From Sphingomicrobium marinum (GTDB lineage: Bacteria; Pseudomonadota; Alphaproteobacteria; Sphingomonadales; Sphingomonadaceae): a stretch of DNA of 64,000 bases. Below, in pieces: positions 15,373 to 24,260 of the stretch. The stretch spans positions 46,001 to 110,000 of the forward strand of contig NZ_JANPVQ010000001.1 of the NCBI RefSeq assembly GCF_026157105.1, written 5' to 3'. Position 1 is the first letter of the stretch. Each line of letters opens with the position of its first letter. The notes below the pieces were generated by a model. That model had not been told where the DNA came from. It saw nothing but the letters and a program-made list of their open reading frames with translations, and searched no databases. A program made the position numbers and the translations under genes.

Positions 15373-16422
15373 TCAAGTCCCTGGCAGCCTGACTCTGGCT
15401 GGCTTAGGCGGGACGTTGCACTGAAGAACGATAGATGTTTCCGCAGTTTTCAAAAGACGCCCTTGTTCATCGGCCACATTCACATGGAAATTTAGCTTCT
15501 GCTGCATATCTGGCCGTTTTCCAGCAGTCGTAGCTAGTTCATCGATAGTCGCATCCCATCTGACGTCGAAAGTCTCTGTCACGGATTGGGAGCCCGCCTC
15601 GCCAAAGAGCAGGTCCTTGGGTGGCGTGAGAAATTTGGGGCCTCGCATAAGCACTTTGAATTTCGTGCGGTGCCGGGCTTCGATTGTTGCGTACAACCTA
15701 ACCTTGTCGGGACAGGATTGGCGGCCGATTGTTTCGCTTCCCATGGCGGCGGCACGCAAGGCGACCTTTGAAACAGCATTTGAAGGCTTCCCGACAGGGG
15801 TGGGAGCCCCAAGCGGCTCGCAAATGATTGTCACCCCAAGAGGAGTGCTATCTACAAATCGTTTCGTCTCAGTCGAATTTCGACCAGACGCTAATCGATG
15901 TTTGCGAACCCGCCAAATCTGCTCGACGATAGCATTATACGCAGCCCAGTTATAAAATTCGCCTCCATCGCGTTGGAAGGATCGAAGTTCCTCCCCGCTG
16001 AGCCGAGCTAATTTGTCGTTGCATAACGATATTGGGGACACCGTCTTTGAAGGAATATCTTTATCGCGCATGTCGCGATAGTCAGTTTCAACCTCGAAGA
16101 CCTGTGGGTGCCTATTAATTGAAAATAAGCCGACCGGGTATCCATTAATGTGGAAGGTGGCGGGAGATTGTGAGACGGGATAATTCGGAATACCCGGCTG
16201 CCAAACACGTAACCAAAAGCGCAACGTGTCATTTTCAACGGTATCGTACTGACCTCCGAGCTTACCGCTTACGCGTATTTCGGTTTTACCGGCTGGCCCT
16301 CCCGGAAGCGCCGGATTATCTACCGGAGCAGCTTGTTCGATCTTTACGCGGTGCTCGTGGTGGTTATCTAGAGAGGCAGCTGCCAATAAAGCGCTTACCG
16401 GGATGAAACTGAACCAAAGCAT
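15373..16422 (-). CDS. Secreted hypothetical protein, upstream of PilZ gene
   Basis: 349 residues from ATG 16422, chosen because AGGGGG lies six bases upstream and the resulting N-terminus (MLWFSFIPVSALLAAASL) is a signal peptide. The mature part is soluble, with KTEIRVSGKLGGQYDTVEND, a probable beta-rich region, two or more cysteines (SLCNDK, IICEPLG, SCPDKV, LQCNVPP) that may form disulfides, and no catalytic motif I can name. A longer start (16461) would bury the signal sequence. Pairing with a PilZ effector suggests c-di-GMP-linked surface or envelope function; this is inference from position alone. Confidence 0.6.
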   Translation of the reverse strand: MLWFSFIPVSALLAAASLDNHHEHRVKIEQAAPVDNPALPGGPAGKTEIRVSGKLGGQYDTVENDTLRFWLRVWQPGIPNYPVSQSPATFHINGYPVGLFSINRHPQVFEVETDYRDMRDKDIPSKTVSPISLCNDKLARLSGEELRSFQRDGGEFYNWAAYNAIVEQIWRVRKHRLASGRNSTETKRFVDSTPLGVTIICEPLGAPTPVGKPSNAVSKVALRAAAMGSETIGRQSCPDKVRLYATIEARHRTKFKVLMRGPKFLTPPKDLLFGEAGSQSVTETFDVRWDATIDELATTAGKRPDMQQKLNFHVNVADEQGRLLKTAETSIVLQCNVPPKPARVRLPGT

Positions 16423-16532
16423 GAGCAACCCCCTGTCTCGATGATGCCAGACAGTGCTCATACATACTACATTATGCTATCGTAGACGAATCCCCTGACC
16501 GCGCGGGAGGCATAACATGACGTGGTATAAAA

Positions 16533-16541
16533 TGTGGGATA
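16533..16541 (+). repeat. Right-side candidate arm site TGTGGGATA
   Basis: One mismatch from the TGTGGGAAA pair beside the integrase, 62 bp inside the right attachment repeat. Confidence 0.4.
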
Positions 16542-16602
16542 AGAGATAAGTCAGTTTATGATTTGTTAGCGTATTCAACGGCTTAACCATTTATAATACA
16601 GA

Positions 16603-16620
16603 CACCCGCTCCGCCATTGA
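16603..16620 (+). repeat. Right attachment repeat of the island
   Basis: CACCCGCTCCGCCATTGA, identical to 9395-9412. The native tRNA-Ser terminator begins at the next base. Confidence 0.92.
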
Positions 16621-16652
16621 AAAAGGCCGCTCCATCGGGGCGGCCTTTTCGA
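16621..16652 (+). terminator. Displaced terminator of tRNA-Ser
   Basis: AAAAGGCCGC at 16621-16630 pairs with GCGGCCTTTT at 16640-16649, a perfect 10-bp stem ending in four T. By position it belonged to the tRNA-Ser transcript before the island inserted. Confidence 0.85.
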
Positions 16653-16750
16653 TGCCGATGGGGAGTGTGGACGAACTCACCGGGTCCGAAACGAAGCGAT
16701 GCGAAGGAGACCGAGCAAGCGAGGTCAATTCCGCCCGCGGCCCACTGGCA

Positions 16751-18247
16751 CTACACCGCGGGGCAATACTGGCGCAGGAATTGATCGTGGGTAGGCATTT
16801 GCGCGACGAGATATTTGATCGAGTCCTCGATACCCTTCACTTCCTTGTCGAGTTCGCTGCCGCCAAGGCCTGCCGCCATCGGATTGTAGCCGCTCGGCGT
16901 GACGCCCTGCCCCAGCATTACCGCGACCCAGCTGGTCGAGGTAAAGAGCTCGTCGTCTTCGCGGAAGATCTGGCCGTTGAGGCGGAATAGGTCCATTTTC
17001 TCCTGTAGCGAATCCGGGATGCTCATCGTCCGGCAGTAGTTCCAGAACTCCGAATCATCTCGCTTTGTGGCGTGATAATGGAGGATCAGGAAGTCGCGGA
17101 TGCGCTCATATTCCTTGGTCGTCAGCCGGTTGAAGGCCTGTTCCTGCTGCGGGGTGATGCCGTCCAGCGACAGCAAGGCGATCAGCTTGTTGATGCCGGT
17201 ATTGATCAGATGGATCGAGGTGGATTCGAGCGGCTCCATGAAGCCCGCGGCAAGCCCCAGCGCGACGACATTTTTGTTCCAGAATTTCTTGCGCCGCCCG
17301 GTCACGAAACGCAGATGGTTGGGGTCGGCCTGCACCTCGCCATCGACATTGGCGAGCAGGATGTCGGTCGCCTCGTCGGCTTCCATGAAGCTGGAGCAGT
17401 AGACATGGCCGTTGCCGTTGCGTTTCTGCAGCGGGACGCGCCATTGCCACCCCGCCTTGTGTGCAGTCGCGCGGGTATAAGGTAGCACCGTTCCATCGCC
17501 TGCGCTGGGCAAGGCCACCGCTCGATCGCATGGCAGCCAGTGCGTCCATTCCTCGTAACCGCTTTCCAGCGCTTGCTCGATCAGCAAGCCGCGAAAGCCC
17601 GAGCAATCGACGAACAGGTCGCCGGCAATCTCGTCGCCGCTTTCGAGCTGCACCGAGCGGACGAAACCGCTTTCCCCGTGGAGGTGTACATCGGCGATGC
17701 GCCCTTCCTGGCGCTTGACGCCGCGGCCTTCGGCGAACTTGCGCAGATATTGCGCATAAGCCCCGGCATCGAGGTGGTAGGCATAGTTGATCGGCGGCAG
17801 GTCTTCGCGCTGGTTCGCATCGGTCTTGGCGAACTTGCGGTTCATCGCCGCCATCGTTTCGGGGCTGAAGGCGTGGAGCGGGCGCTCGTCTCCCGCCATA
17901 CGCCGCTTGATCCACAGATGGTGGAAATCGAAACCGTCGATTTCGTAGCCATAGTTGCCGAACGGGTGGAAATAGCTGGCGCCCTGGTTTTCCCAGTTCA
18001 CGAAATGGATGCCCAGTTTGAAGGTGCCCTGCACGGCCGCAAGCAGTTCGCGTTCGTCGAGCCCGAGCAAGCGATTGAAATCGACGAATGGTGGGATGGT
18101 CGCTTCGCCGACGCCCACGGTCCCGATCGCTTCGGATTCGACGACGGTGATCGACACGGAGGTCGAACTTGTCAGCCTCGACAAGGCGGCGGCGGTCATC
18201 CAGCCGGCCGTCCCCCCACCCACGATGATGATCTTCCTGATGCCCAT
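16751..18247 (-). CDS. Tryptophan-halogenase-family flavoprotein
   Basis: 498 residues from ATG 18247 (MGIRKIIIVGGGTAGW), the normal size for the family. The FAD motif GGGTAGWMTAAAL starts the protein, and the halogenase signature W-x-W-x-I-P appears as WQWRVP in KAGWQWRVPLQKRNGNG. GLAAGFMEPLESTSIHLI is a second conserved block. Family members use FADH2 to halogenate indoles, but relatives beside TonB receptors in sphingomonads and Caulobacter are common and their substrates are unknown. It is divergent from the TonB receptor gene, with paired LacI-type operators between them, which points to a role in the carbohydrate locus rather than antibiotic synthesis. Confidence 0.88.
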   Translation of the reverse strand: MGIRKIIIVGGGTAGWMTAAALSRLTSSTSVSITVVESEAIGTVGVGEATIPPFVDFNRLLGLDERELLAAVQGTFKLGIHFVNWENQGASYFHPFGNYGYEIDGFDFHHLWIKRRMAGDERPLHAFSPETMAAMNRKFAKTDANQREDLPPINYAYHLDAGAYAQYLRKFAEGRGVKRQEGRIADVHLHGESGFVRSVQLESGDEIAGDLFVDCSGFRGLLIEQALESGYEEWTHWLPCDRAVALPSAGDGTVLPYTRATAHKAGWQWRVPLQKRNGNGHVYCSSFMEADEATDILLANVDGEVQADPNHLRFVTGRRKKFWNKNVVALGLAAGFMEPLESTSIHLINTGINKLIALLSLDGITPQQEQAFNRLTTKEYERIRDFLILHYHATKRDDSEFWNYCRTMSIPDSLQEKMDLFRLNGQIFREDDELFTSTSWVAVMLGQGVTPSGYNPMAAGLGGSELDKEVKGIEDSIKYLVAQMPTHDQFLRQYCPAV

Positions 18248-18378
18248 TGCGTCCGAATCCGCCTCGCTGAATTTATCGCCCCAAGGAATGGCATGGCGGC
18301 GGTCGTGTGACAATGCGGCAACAGGCCCACCCCGCAACATCCTTGGAATGCCAGCTACTACGCAGTTTTCCGCCAAAT

Positions 18379-18414
18379 GTGAACGTTCAACCTTTGTCTT
18401 GTGAACGCTCACAA
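18379..18414. promoter_or_regulatory. Two LacI-type operators between halogenase and TonB receptor
   Basis: GTGAACGTTCAA at 18379-18390 and TTGTGAACGCTCACAA at 18399-18414 lie about 20 bp apart, centre to centre. The same palindrome occurs before the GH3 gene and before the sugar-transporter gene. Likely bound by the LacI-family protein at 22915-23958. Confidence 0.75.
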
Positions 18415-18483
18415 TTTTTCCTATCACTGATCTGTAAAGAAGCGCGAAGTGCGCTCGGATATCAAGCATCAGGGGAGGGAAGT

Positions 18484-21400
18484 TTGACCCGTAAAACCGA
18501 TCAGTGGACAATGTTTAGGAACGCGCAGGTGCGCGCACTCGGCACGGCATCGAGCCTGGCCATGTGCATGGCGCTTGCGCAGCCGGCCTACGCGCAGGAT
18601 GCCGAAGAAGGCACCGAGGCGCCGGTAGAGGAAGAAGATGACACGATCGTCATCACCGGCTTCCTGCAGAGCCTTGAAACCGCAGCCGAGATCAAACGCG
18701 AAAGCGATACCTTCGTCGACGTTATCACGGCTGAAGACATTGGCGCGCTTCCCGACCGGTCGGTCGCCGAGTCGCTGCAGCGTGTCCCAGGCGTGAACAT
18801 CAGCCGCTTCGAGCAGGCTGCCGACCCCGACCGTTTTTCGGTCGAGGGCTCGGGCGTCATCATTCGCGGCCTCCCCTTCGTCCGTTCGGAACTCAATGGC
18901 CGTGACATCTTCTCGGCCAATGGCGGGCGCGTCCTGTCGTTCAACGACGTGTCCTCCGAACTGCTCGGCCGCGTCGAGGTCTTCAAGAACACCACCGCCG
19001 ACATGATCGACGGCGGCATCTCGGGCACCGTCAACCTCGTCACGCGCAAGCCGCTCGACAATAAGGGGCTCAAGGTCGCCGGCACGATCGAAGCCAACTA
19101 TGGCGACCTTGCCAAAGAGTGGCAGCCCGGTTTCTCGGTGCTTGTTGCGAACACCTGGGATGTGGGCGGCGCCGATATCGGTGCGCAGCTGGCCTACGCG
19201 CAATCGTCGCTGACGACCCGCACGGACGCCAGCCAGCTGACCGATCCTTGCTATCGTGCCAGCACGCTCGATGGTCCTTGCCAGCGCGTCGTCAATGTCG
19301 GCTCGGGTGGCTATTTCGGCGATCCCAATTTCGACGAAAGCAACTTCCCGCCGTCAGGCAGTGTCGTGGTGCCCAAGGGTGCCGGCGTTCGTACGACCAC
19401 GCTCGAGCGCGACCGCAATGCCTTCTCGGCAGTACTGCAGGTCGAGCCCAAGGACGGAACGGCGCTGCTGACGCTCGAATATCTGCGCGCGGAAACCGAC
19501 GCGACGCTGGATGAATTCGCGGCGCTGGCGCTGGTCAACGATGACGGCCTCTTCCCGGTCGTTGCGGCCGGCACGACGCCGATCTTCGACGGCAATGTCG
19601 TCCAGCAGATCACGCTGACACAGTTCCAGCCATTCAATGGCAACGCGGCCGGCGGCATCCCGACCGAGTTCCTGCGCTTCCAGCGCGAGGACGAGGCGAT
19701 GACCGAAGACATGTCGATCGAACTGGAAGTCTATCCGACCGATCGCTTCACGCTGAACTTCGAAGGCCAGTACATCAATTCGGATCGCACCGAAGAGGGC
19801 CTCATCGCGGTGATGCAGACCTACACCGACGTGTTCCTCGACAATTCGACCGACACGCCGCAGGTGCAGTTCCTGCAGCCGGGCACGGCAGGTTCGCCGG
19901 CCGGCTATTTTACTGATCCCGATCTCAGCTTCTTCTGGTTCCTTCTGGACAACCAGGTGAAGAACGAGGGCGAGCTCTATTCGCTCAAGGGCGATGCCGA
20001 CTATGAAATCAGCGAGGATGGCTGGCTTCGCAATGCGCGCTTCGGTGCACGCTGGGCCGACCGCAATCGCGTCACGCGCAACGCCAACTTCTCCAATTGG
20101 GGCAACCTGGGTGCGCCGTGGACGGGTCGTGGCGGCAACTGGAACTGCGGCGACTTCCAGGCCTTTGGCTGTGGCGGTGCCTATGTGAAGGACTTCCCGA
20201 CGACGGCGAACGTCTACAACCCGTTCGGCGACAACTTCCAGCGTGGCAATGCCCCCACGCCGTATGGCGATGGTTCGGCATTCTATTATGGCGGTGACAA
20301 TCTCGTCGAAGAATATCTCAGCGGCCTGACCGAAAGCCAGGCAGCCGAGATCACGGCCTTCACGCTGACGCCCAATGCCTGGGGTCCGATCTACAACCGC
20401 ACCGGCATCGTGCCGGGCGGCGTGTGGTTGCCGGGTGAGATTTCGGACGTCGATGAACGGACGCTGGCCGCTTACGGCCGCCTCGACTTCGGCCAGGAAT
20501 TCTCCAACGGTTGGGAGTTTACCGGTAATATCGGTGTGCGCTGGGTCGAGACGACCATCGCTTCGGAAGGGGAGATCAACTATCCCTTCGGCGACTTCTT
20601 CGACACCGACATGAACGGCACCGTGACGGTCGCGGAAATCAACGCGGCATGCGCCAATATCCAGCCGGGCCAGCAGGCCCCGGGCTATTGTTCGCTCAGC
20701 GATGCGCGCAAGGCGGTCTTCGCGTCGGTCTTCACCGGCACGACGATCGACGACAGCGACGACATCGTGTTCGACAACTGGCTGCCGAGCTTCAACGCCA
20801 AGCTGGATATCGGCAACGGTATCCTGTTCCGCGCGGCGGTTTCGAAGGGTATCTTCCGACCGGATCTTGCGGACTTCCGCACCGGCGGCGCCATCTTCGA
20901 CAATACGCGCGACCTTGAAGTCGCGGGTGCGCTCGAAACCGGTCCACTGTTCCAGATCTTCACCGGCAACCGCTTGCTGCGCCCGGTCGAAGCCTGGAAC
21001 TATGACCTGTCGGCAGAATGGTACTGGGCGGACGTGGGCTCGCTCACGGTCTCGCTGTTCCAGAAGGACTTCGACAATCTGTTCGGCTTCGGTCCGTCGA
21101 TCCGCACCTTCATCGCCGATGACGGCACGCCGTTCGACGTCGAGGTCAATGGTCCGGTCAACTTCGGCCAGGCCAAGCTTCGCGGTGTCGAAGTGGCTTA
21201 CCAGCAGCAGTACGACTTCCTGCCGGGGCCGCTGTCGGGACTGGGGACGCAGCTGACTTATACCTATGTCGACTCCAACGACTTCTCGTCGTCGGGCGAC
21301 GTGTTCGGCGACCTCCCGCAGCCGGGTGTGTCGGAGCATACGGTCAACGCCGTCCTGTTCTACGAATATGGCGGTATCTCGGCGCGCGCCGCGTATAACT

Positions 21401-21657
21401 GGCGGTCGGAATATCTCCAGACGCCGCGCGATGTGATCTTCCCGTTCTCGCCGATCTACGGCGACGCCACGGGGCAGCTCGATGCGTCGATATTTTATTC
21501 GATTACCGACAACATCAAGATCGGCGCGCAGGGCGTAAACCTGCTCGACGAGGTGACCGGTACCAATTCGCTGGTCGACTTCGACGACACGCGGATCCGG
21601 CGTTCGGCGTTCCGCAACGACCGTCGCTTCACCTTCCTGGTGCGCTTCGACTTCTAG
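18484..21657 (+). CDS. TonB-dependent receptor of a carbohydrate locus
   Basis: 1057 residues from TTG 18484, selected because GGAGG (18474-18478) is five bases upstream; ATG 18511 is the alternative. A signal peptide ends near AQPAYAQ. The plug domain has DTIVITGFLQSLETAAEIKRES, GALPDRSVAESLQRVPGVNI and GTVNLVTRKPLDN, the Caulobacter-type TonB receptor layout, and the barrel ends FTFLVRFDF with a terminal phenylalanine. It should import oligosaccharides across the outer membrane using TonB energy. Flanked by halogenase and transporter genes and preceded by two LacI-type operators. The substrate is not encoded in recognisable form; the adjacent GH3 suggests beta-glucans. Confidence 0.93.
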   Translation: MTRKTDQWTMFRNAQVRALGTASSLAMCMALAQPAYAQDAEEGTEAPVEEEDDTIVITGFLQSLETAAEIKRESDTFVDVITAEDIGALPDRSVAESLQRVPGVNISRFEQAADPDRFSVEGSGVIIRGLPFVRSELNGRDIFSANGGRVLSFNDVSSELLGRVEVFKNTTADMIDGGISGTVNLVTRKPLDNKGLKVAGTIEANYGDLAKEWQPGFSVLVANTWDVGGADIGAQLAYAQSSLTTRTDASQLTDPCYRASTLDGPCQRVVNVGSGGYFGDPNFDESNFPPSGSVVVPKGAGVRTTTLERDRNAFSAVLQVEPKDGTALLTLEYLRAETDATLDEFAALALVNDDGLFPVVAAGTTPIFDGNVVQQITLTQFQPFNGNAAGGIPTEFLRFQREDEAMTEDMSIELEVYPTDRFTLNFEGQYINSDRTEEGLIAVMQTYTDVFLDNSTDTPQVQFLQPGTAGSPAGYFTDPDLSFFWFLLDNQVKNEGELYSLKGDADYEISEDGWLRNARFGARWADRNRVTRNANFSNWGNLGAPWTGRGGNWNCGDFQAFGCGGAYVKDFPTTANVYNPFGDNFQRGNAPTPYGDGSAFYYGGDNLVEEYLSGLTESQAAEITAFTLTPNAWGPIYNRTGIVPGGVWLPGEISDVDERTLAAYGRLDFGQEFSNGWEFTGNIGVRWVETTIASEGEINYPFGDFFDTDMNGTVTVAEINAACANIQPGQQAPGYCSLSDARKAVFASVFTGTTIDDSDDIVFDNWLPSFNAKLDIGNGILFRAAVSKGIFRPDLADFRTGGAIFDNTRDLEVAGALETGPLFQIFTGNRLLRPVEAWNYDLSAEWYWADVGSLTVSLFQKDFDNLFGFGPSIRTFIADDGTPFDVEVNGPVNFGQAKLRGVEVAYQQQYDFLPGPLSGLGTQLTYTYVDSNDFSSSGDVFGDLPQPGVSEHTVNAVLFYEYGGISARAAYNWRSEYLQTPRDVIFPFSPIYGDATGQLDASIFYSITDNIKIGAQGVNLLDEVTGTNSLVDFDDTRIRRSAFRNDRRFTFLVRFDF

Positions 21658-21661
21658 TCGA

Positions 21662-21714
21662 CCCGCGAACCAAATGAGAGGGGCCTCCGTTCGCGGGGGC
21701 CCCTTTCCTTTTGT
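21662..21714 (+). terminator. Terminator after the TonB receptor gene
   Basis: Two overlapping stems are possible: CCCGCGAAC (21662-21670) with GTTCGCGGG (21689-21697), and AGGGGCC (21679-21685) with GGCCCCT (21698-21704), the latter followed by TTCCTTTTG. Sits between convergent genes. Confidence 0.8.
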
Positions 21715-21715
21715 G

Positions 21716-22918
21716 TTACCGGATCGTGCGAATGGCGCCCACGGATAGCGCGGCAATCAGCGCGCCGCCGGCAGCAAAGGCCAAGAGGAGCCGCAGCGTA
21801 TCGCCGCCTGGCTGCACGCTCGCGAGAAACAGCGCCAGACCCGGAGCGATGATCGCAGGGAGCGTGTTGGTCAGGTTCATCAGGCCGAGGAAAGTGGCGC
21901 GCCGCGGATGCCCGGCAACCAGTTGCGCCACCAGCGCGCTGTCGACCGACAGGAAAGCGGTCAGCGCGATCGTGAAGAGCGAATAGGCGGCCAGGATAAC
22001 ACGCCAGTCACTGCCCCATGCAAGCAGGCCGAAGGCGAGCGCCGCGAGCAGGGCTGAGAAGATGAGCGGATGCTTGCGCGAACCCTTATGATCGCTCCAC
22101 CGCCCCGCGAGGATCCCGGCGGCCAGCGAGAAGATAGTGGCAAGCAGGCTGAGCAGCGCGACGCCGCCCGACGCATTGTCGGCGGTAAAGCCTGCCGCGT
22201 TGCGCGCGACTGAATCGACGTAAAGATAGAGGTAGGACAGGATGACGGCCGCGCCCGACTGTATACAAAGTCGCGCAATCCAGGCGAAAGCGAAGTCGCG
22301 TCGTGACAGCGCCGCCTCCACCACCGCTTCGACAGGCTTGGCGAGCAGTTCCAGACCGCGCGGCCAGGCGATGATCAGCGGGATGACGGTCGCGGCAATC
22401 AGCAGCGCAACGAAGCCGAAGGACCATGCGGCATCACTCGCGCTAAATTCGCCGAGTCCGGTGATCACGAGTCCCGATAATGGCAGCCCCATGTTGAGCC
22501 AGCCCGCGATCCAACCCTTGCGCCTGTCGGGGATATGGTCGGCGAGTAGCGCGCCCAATGGCGCGAACATGATGTTGAGGCTCAGCTGGAAAAGGATGAC
22601 GGCGAGAAAAAGCGCGCCGGGCGTGTATGCTCCGGCGAAATAAGCGTAGGCGCCCAGCAGGAAGGCGAGGCCGATCGCAATCGGCCCGCGACGGTTGCCA
22701 AAACGCGCGAGCCATCGATCCGAAAGGGCCCCGAAAACGATATTCGCGATACTCGCGGTCAGCCCGCCCACCAGCAGCAACTGGCTTAGCAAGATGATCG
22801 GCTGGTCGGGCGCGATAGCCTCGACTCGCCGCGGCAACAGCAGGACGAGAAGCGGCATGAAGGCAACGTGCGCGCCGAAATTGGCGGTGATGTACAGCGG
22901 GCCGAAGCGGCCTGTCAC
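21716..22918 (-). CDS. MFS transporter of the carbohydrate locus
   Basis: 400 residues from GTG 22918, which overlaps the lacI stop (GTGA). Twelve predicted helices; the loop 2-3 signature FGALSDRWLARFGNRRGPI is the MFS A-motif. The rest matches the sugar:cation-type transporters seen in sphingomonad polysaccharide loci. Because it overlaps the regulator gene it is translated with it. It probably moves the mono- or disaccharide released by the periplasmic GH3 enzyme into the cytoplasm. The longer in-frame opening runs back through lacI in another frame and is discounted. Confidence 0.85.
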   Translation of the reverse strand: MTGRFGPLYITANFGAHVAFMPLLVLLLPRRVEAIAPDQPIILLSQLLLVGGLTASIANIVFGALSDRWLARFGNRRGPIAIGLAFLLGAYAYFAGAYTPGALFLAVILFQLSLNIMFAPLGALLADHIPDRRKGWIAGWLNMGLPLSGLVITGLGEFSASDAAWSFGFVALLIAATVIPLIIAWPRGLELLAKPVEAVVEAALSRRDFAFAWIARLCIQSGAAVILSYLYLYVDSVARNAAGFTADNASGGVALLSLLATIFSLAAGILAGRWSDHKGSRKHPLIFSALLAALAFGLLAWGSDWRVILAAYSLFTIALTAFLSVDSALVAQLVAGHPRRATFLGLMNLTNTLPAIIAPGLALFLASVQPGGDTLRLLLAFAAGGALIAALSVGAIRTIR

Positions 22919-23958
22919 CGCGGCGCCGGCCCCGTCGTCTGGCGGACCCGAAGCTCGAAGGGTAGCACGTAGTTGCCCTCCACCTCGGTCTTGCCGGTCG
23001 CCTCGATCAGCACTTCGCACGCCCGCCCGATCATCGCGGCGGTCGGTTGGCGGATAGCCGTCAGCGGCGGTACCGAGAAGCGTGCCCCTGGCGTGTCTTC
23101 GAAACTGATCAGCGAAACCTGATCTGGCACCTTGTAGCCAAGCGCGTCCGCAACGTTGAGCACGGCGAACGCCATTTCATCGTTTTCGGCGACAAATGCG
23201 GTCGGCGCGCCATCGCCGCCCAGCAGTGACCGCGCAAAATCGGCTGCCTTGTCGAACGAGAAATCGCATTCCCCGATAATGGGTTCGAGACCCGCCTCGT
23301 TCATGGCCTCGGCGAAGCCCTCGCGGCGGTTCACACTGCCTTGATAGGTACTGTTACCGGCGAGGAACGCGATGCGCTCATGACCGTAATCGCGGAGGTG
23401 ATCGACACAGGCGCGGGCGGCCGCAGCGTCGTCAAAATGCACCGACAGCGACGGAATGTCGGGGTTGGGGAGTGCGATTCGCGCGAAGGGACGGCCGCGC
23501 TCGCGCAGCATCTGCGCAAGCTTGGCATTTTCGCTATGCGGCTGGGTCAGGATGATACCATCCGGTTGGAGGCTGGTGAGGATCCGCCCGACCTGGCGCA
23601 CCGCCTCGTCATGCTGGGTGTCCACCAGCTCGAACAGCATATGGTAGCCATGCTCTTCGCAGGCGAGCATGCCCCCGTGTAGCATCTGGTCGACCCAGTC
23701 GTTGCCGCGCCCCGCCGTCCAGTTCTCGATCGTGCGGGCCCGGTCGTTGATCGCCATGATGAGAAAGGAGCGCGCGCCTCCCATGCGGCGCGCTGCCAGG
23801 TTGGGCACGTAGCCCAGCTCGGCGATCGCGGTCTCGATGCGTTCGCGCACCGCGGGTTTGACGCCCGGCTTGCGGTTGATGACGCGCGATACGGTCTGGC
23901 GCGACACCCCTGCGGCGCGCGCCACATCCTCGATCGTAATGGTCATCGGCTTGTTCAT
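22915..23958 (-). CDS. LacI-family transcriptional regulator
   Basis: 347 residues from ATG 23958, which has GGGG four bases upstream; a TTG opening five codons further is not used. The N-terminal HTH and hinge read ITIEDVARAAGVSRQTVSRVINRKPGVKPAVRERI, standard LacI. The ligand domain carries NDRARTIENW, LRDYGHERIAFLAG and SLISFEDTPGARF. Its likely operators are TTGTGAACGTTCACAA-like palindromes at 18379-18414, 24008-24030 and 30036-30053. It probably represses the locus and releases on a sugar signal. Its stop overlaps the MFS gene start, and it is divergent from GH3. Confidence 0.94.
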   Translation of the reverse strand: MNKPMTITIEDVARAAGVSRQTVSRVINRKPGVKPAVRERIETAIAELGYVPNLAARRMGGARSFLIMAINDRARTIENWTAGRGNDWVDQMLHGGMLACEEHGYHMLFELVDTQHDEAVRQVGRILTSLQPDGIILTQPHSENAKLAQMLRERGRPFARIALPNPDIPSLSVHFDDAAAARACVDHLRDYGHERIAFLAGNSTYQGSVNRREGFAEAMNEAGLEPIIGECDFSFDKAADFARSLLGGDGAPTAFVAENDEMAFAVLNVADALGYKVPDQVSLISFEDTPGARFSVPPLTAIRQPTAAMIGRACEVLIEATGKTEVEGNYVLPFELRVRQTTGPAPR

Positions 23959-24007
23959 GCTACCCCGACCCAAGCTCTCTCAAACTTCGGATCATTATGC
24001 CAGTTTT

Positions 24008-24030
24008 TTCACAATTGTGAACGTTCACTT
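24008..24030. promoter_or_regulatory. LacI-type operator between lacI and GH3 genes
   Basis: TTGTGAACGTTCACTT at 24015-24030, with a second palindrome TTCACAATTGTGAA (24008-24021) overlapping it. Placed to control GH3 and possibly lacI itself. Confidence 0.78.
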
Positions 24031-24260
24031 TTTTGGCTATGCAGGACTTTCAGGCGTTGACCCAGCGGGCCGTCCGTACCCGCCATGTCATCCGGCAGGG
24101 GGGTTTGCCGCCGCCTGAACTTGGCAAGTCGCATGTGACCCTTCGTGTGCGGCTTAAACGGGGGAATGGCCGGAGTCGGCGCTGCCGGCTTCGGCCAATA
24201 TCCCCAAAACCGAATCAAAGAGGCGCACCCGATCCAGCGCCCGCAACTTGGAGAGCGATT

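Larger units (their letters stand above)
9395..16620. mobile_element. tRNA-Ser-integrated genomic island, about 7.2 kb
   Basis: Bounded by an 18-bp perfect direct repeat (9395-9412 and 16603-16620) that is the tRNA-Ser 3' end plus four bases. Carries a tyrosine integrase next to the tRNA, an AlpA-like HTH, a winged-helix protein, a putative HUH replication initiator, then cargo. The interior looks lower in GC, with codon use unlike the flanking chromosome. The tRNA's own terminator is displaced to just outside the right end, which shows the direction of insertion. No conjugation or capsid gene is visible, so it is probably a mobilisable plasmid-like or satellite-like element. Confidence 0.9.

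Noticed and set aside
19354..21756. An 800-codon minus-strand ORF opposite the TonB receptor gene
   Set aside because: Codon-bias shadow in GC-rich DNA: it lies wholly antisense to a well-conserved receptor, has no family motifs and is Arg/Glu-rich noise.
24033..24260. An extended GH3 start about 76 codons upstream
   Set aside because: It would bury the lipoprotein signal and start right at the operator; the GTG at 24261 has a Shine-Dalgarno and a clean signal peptide.
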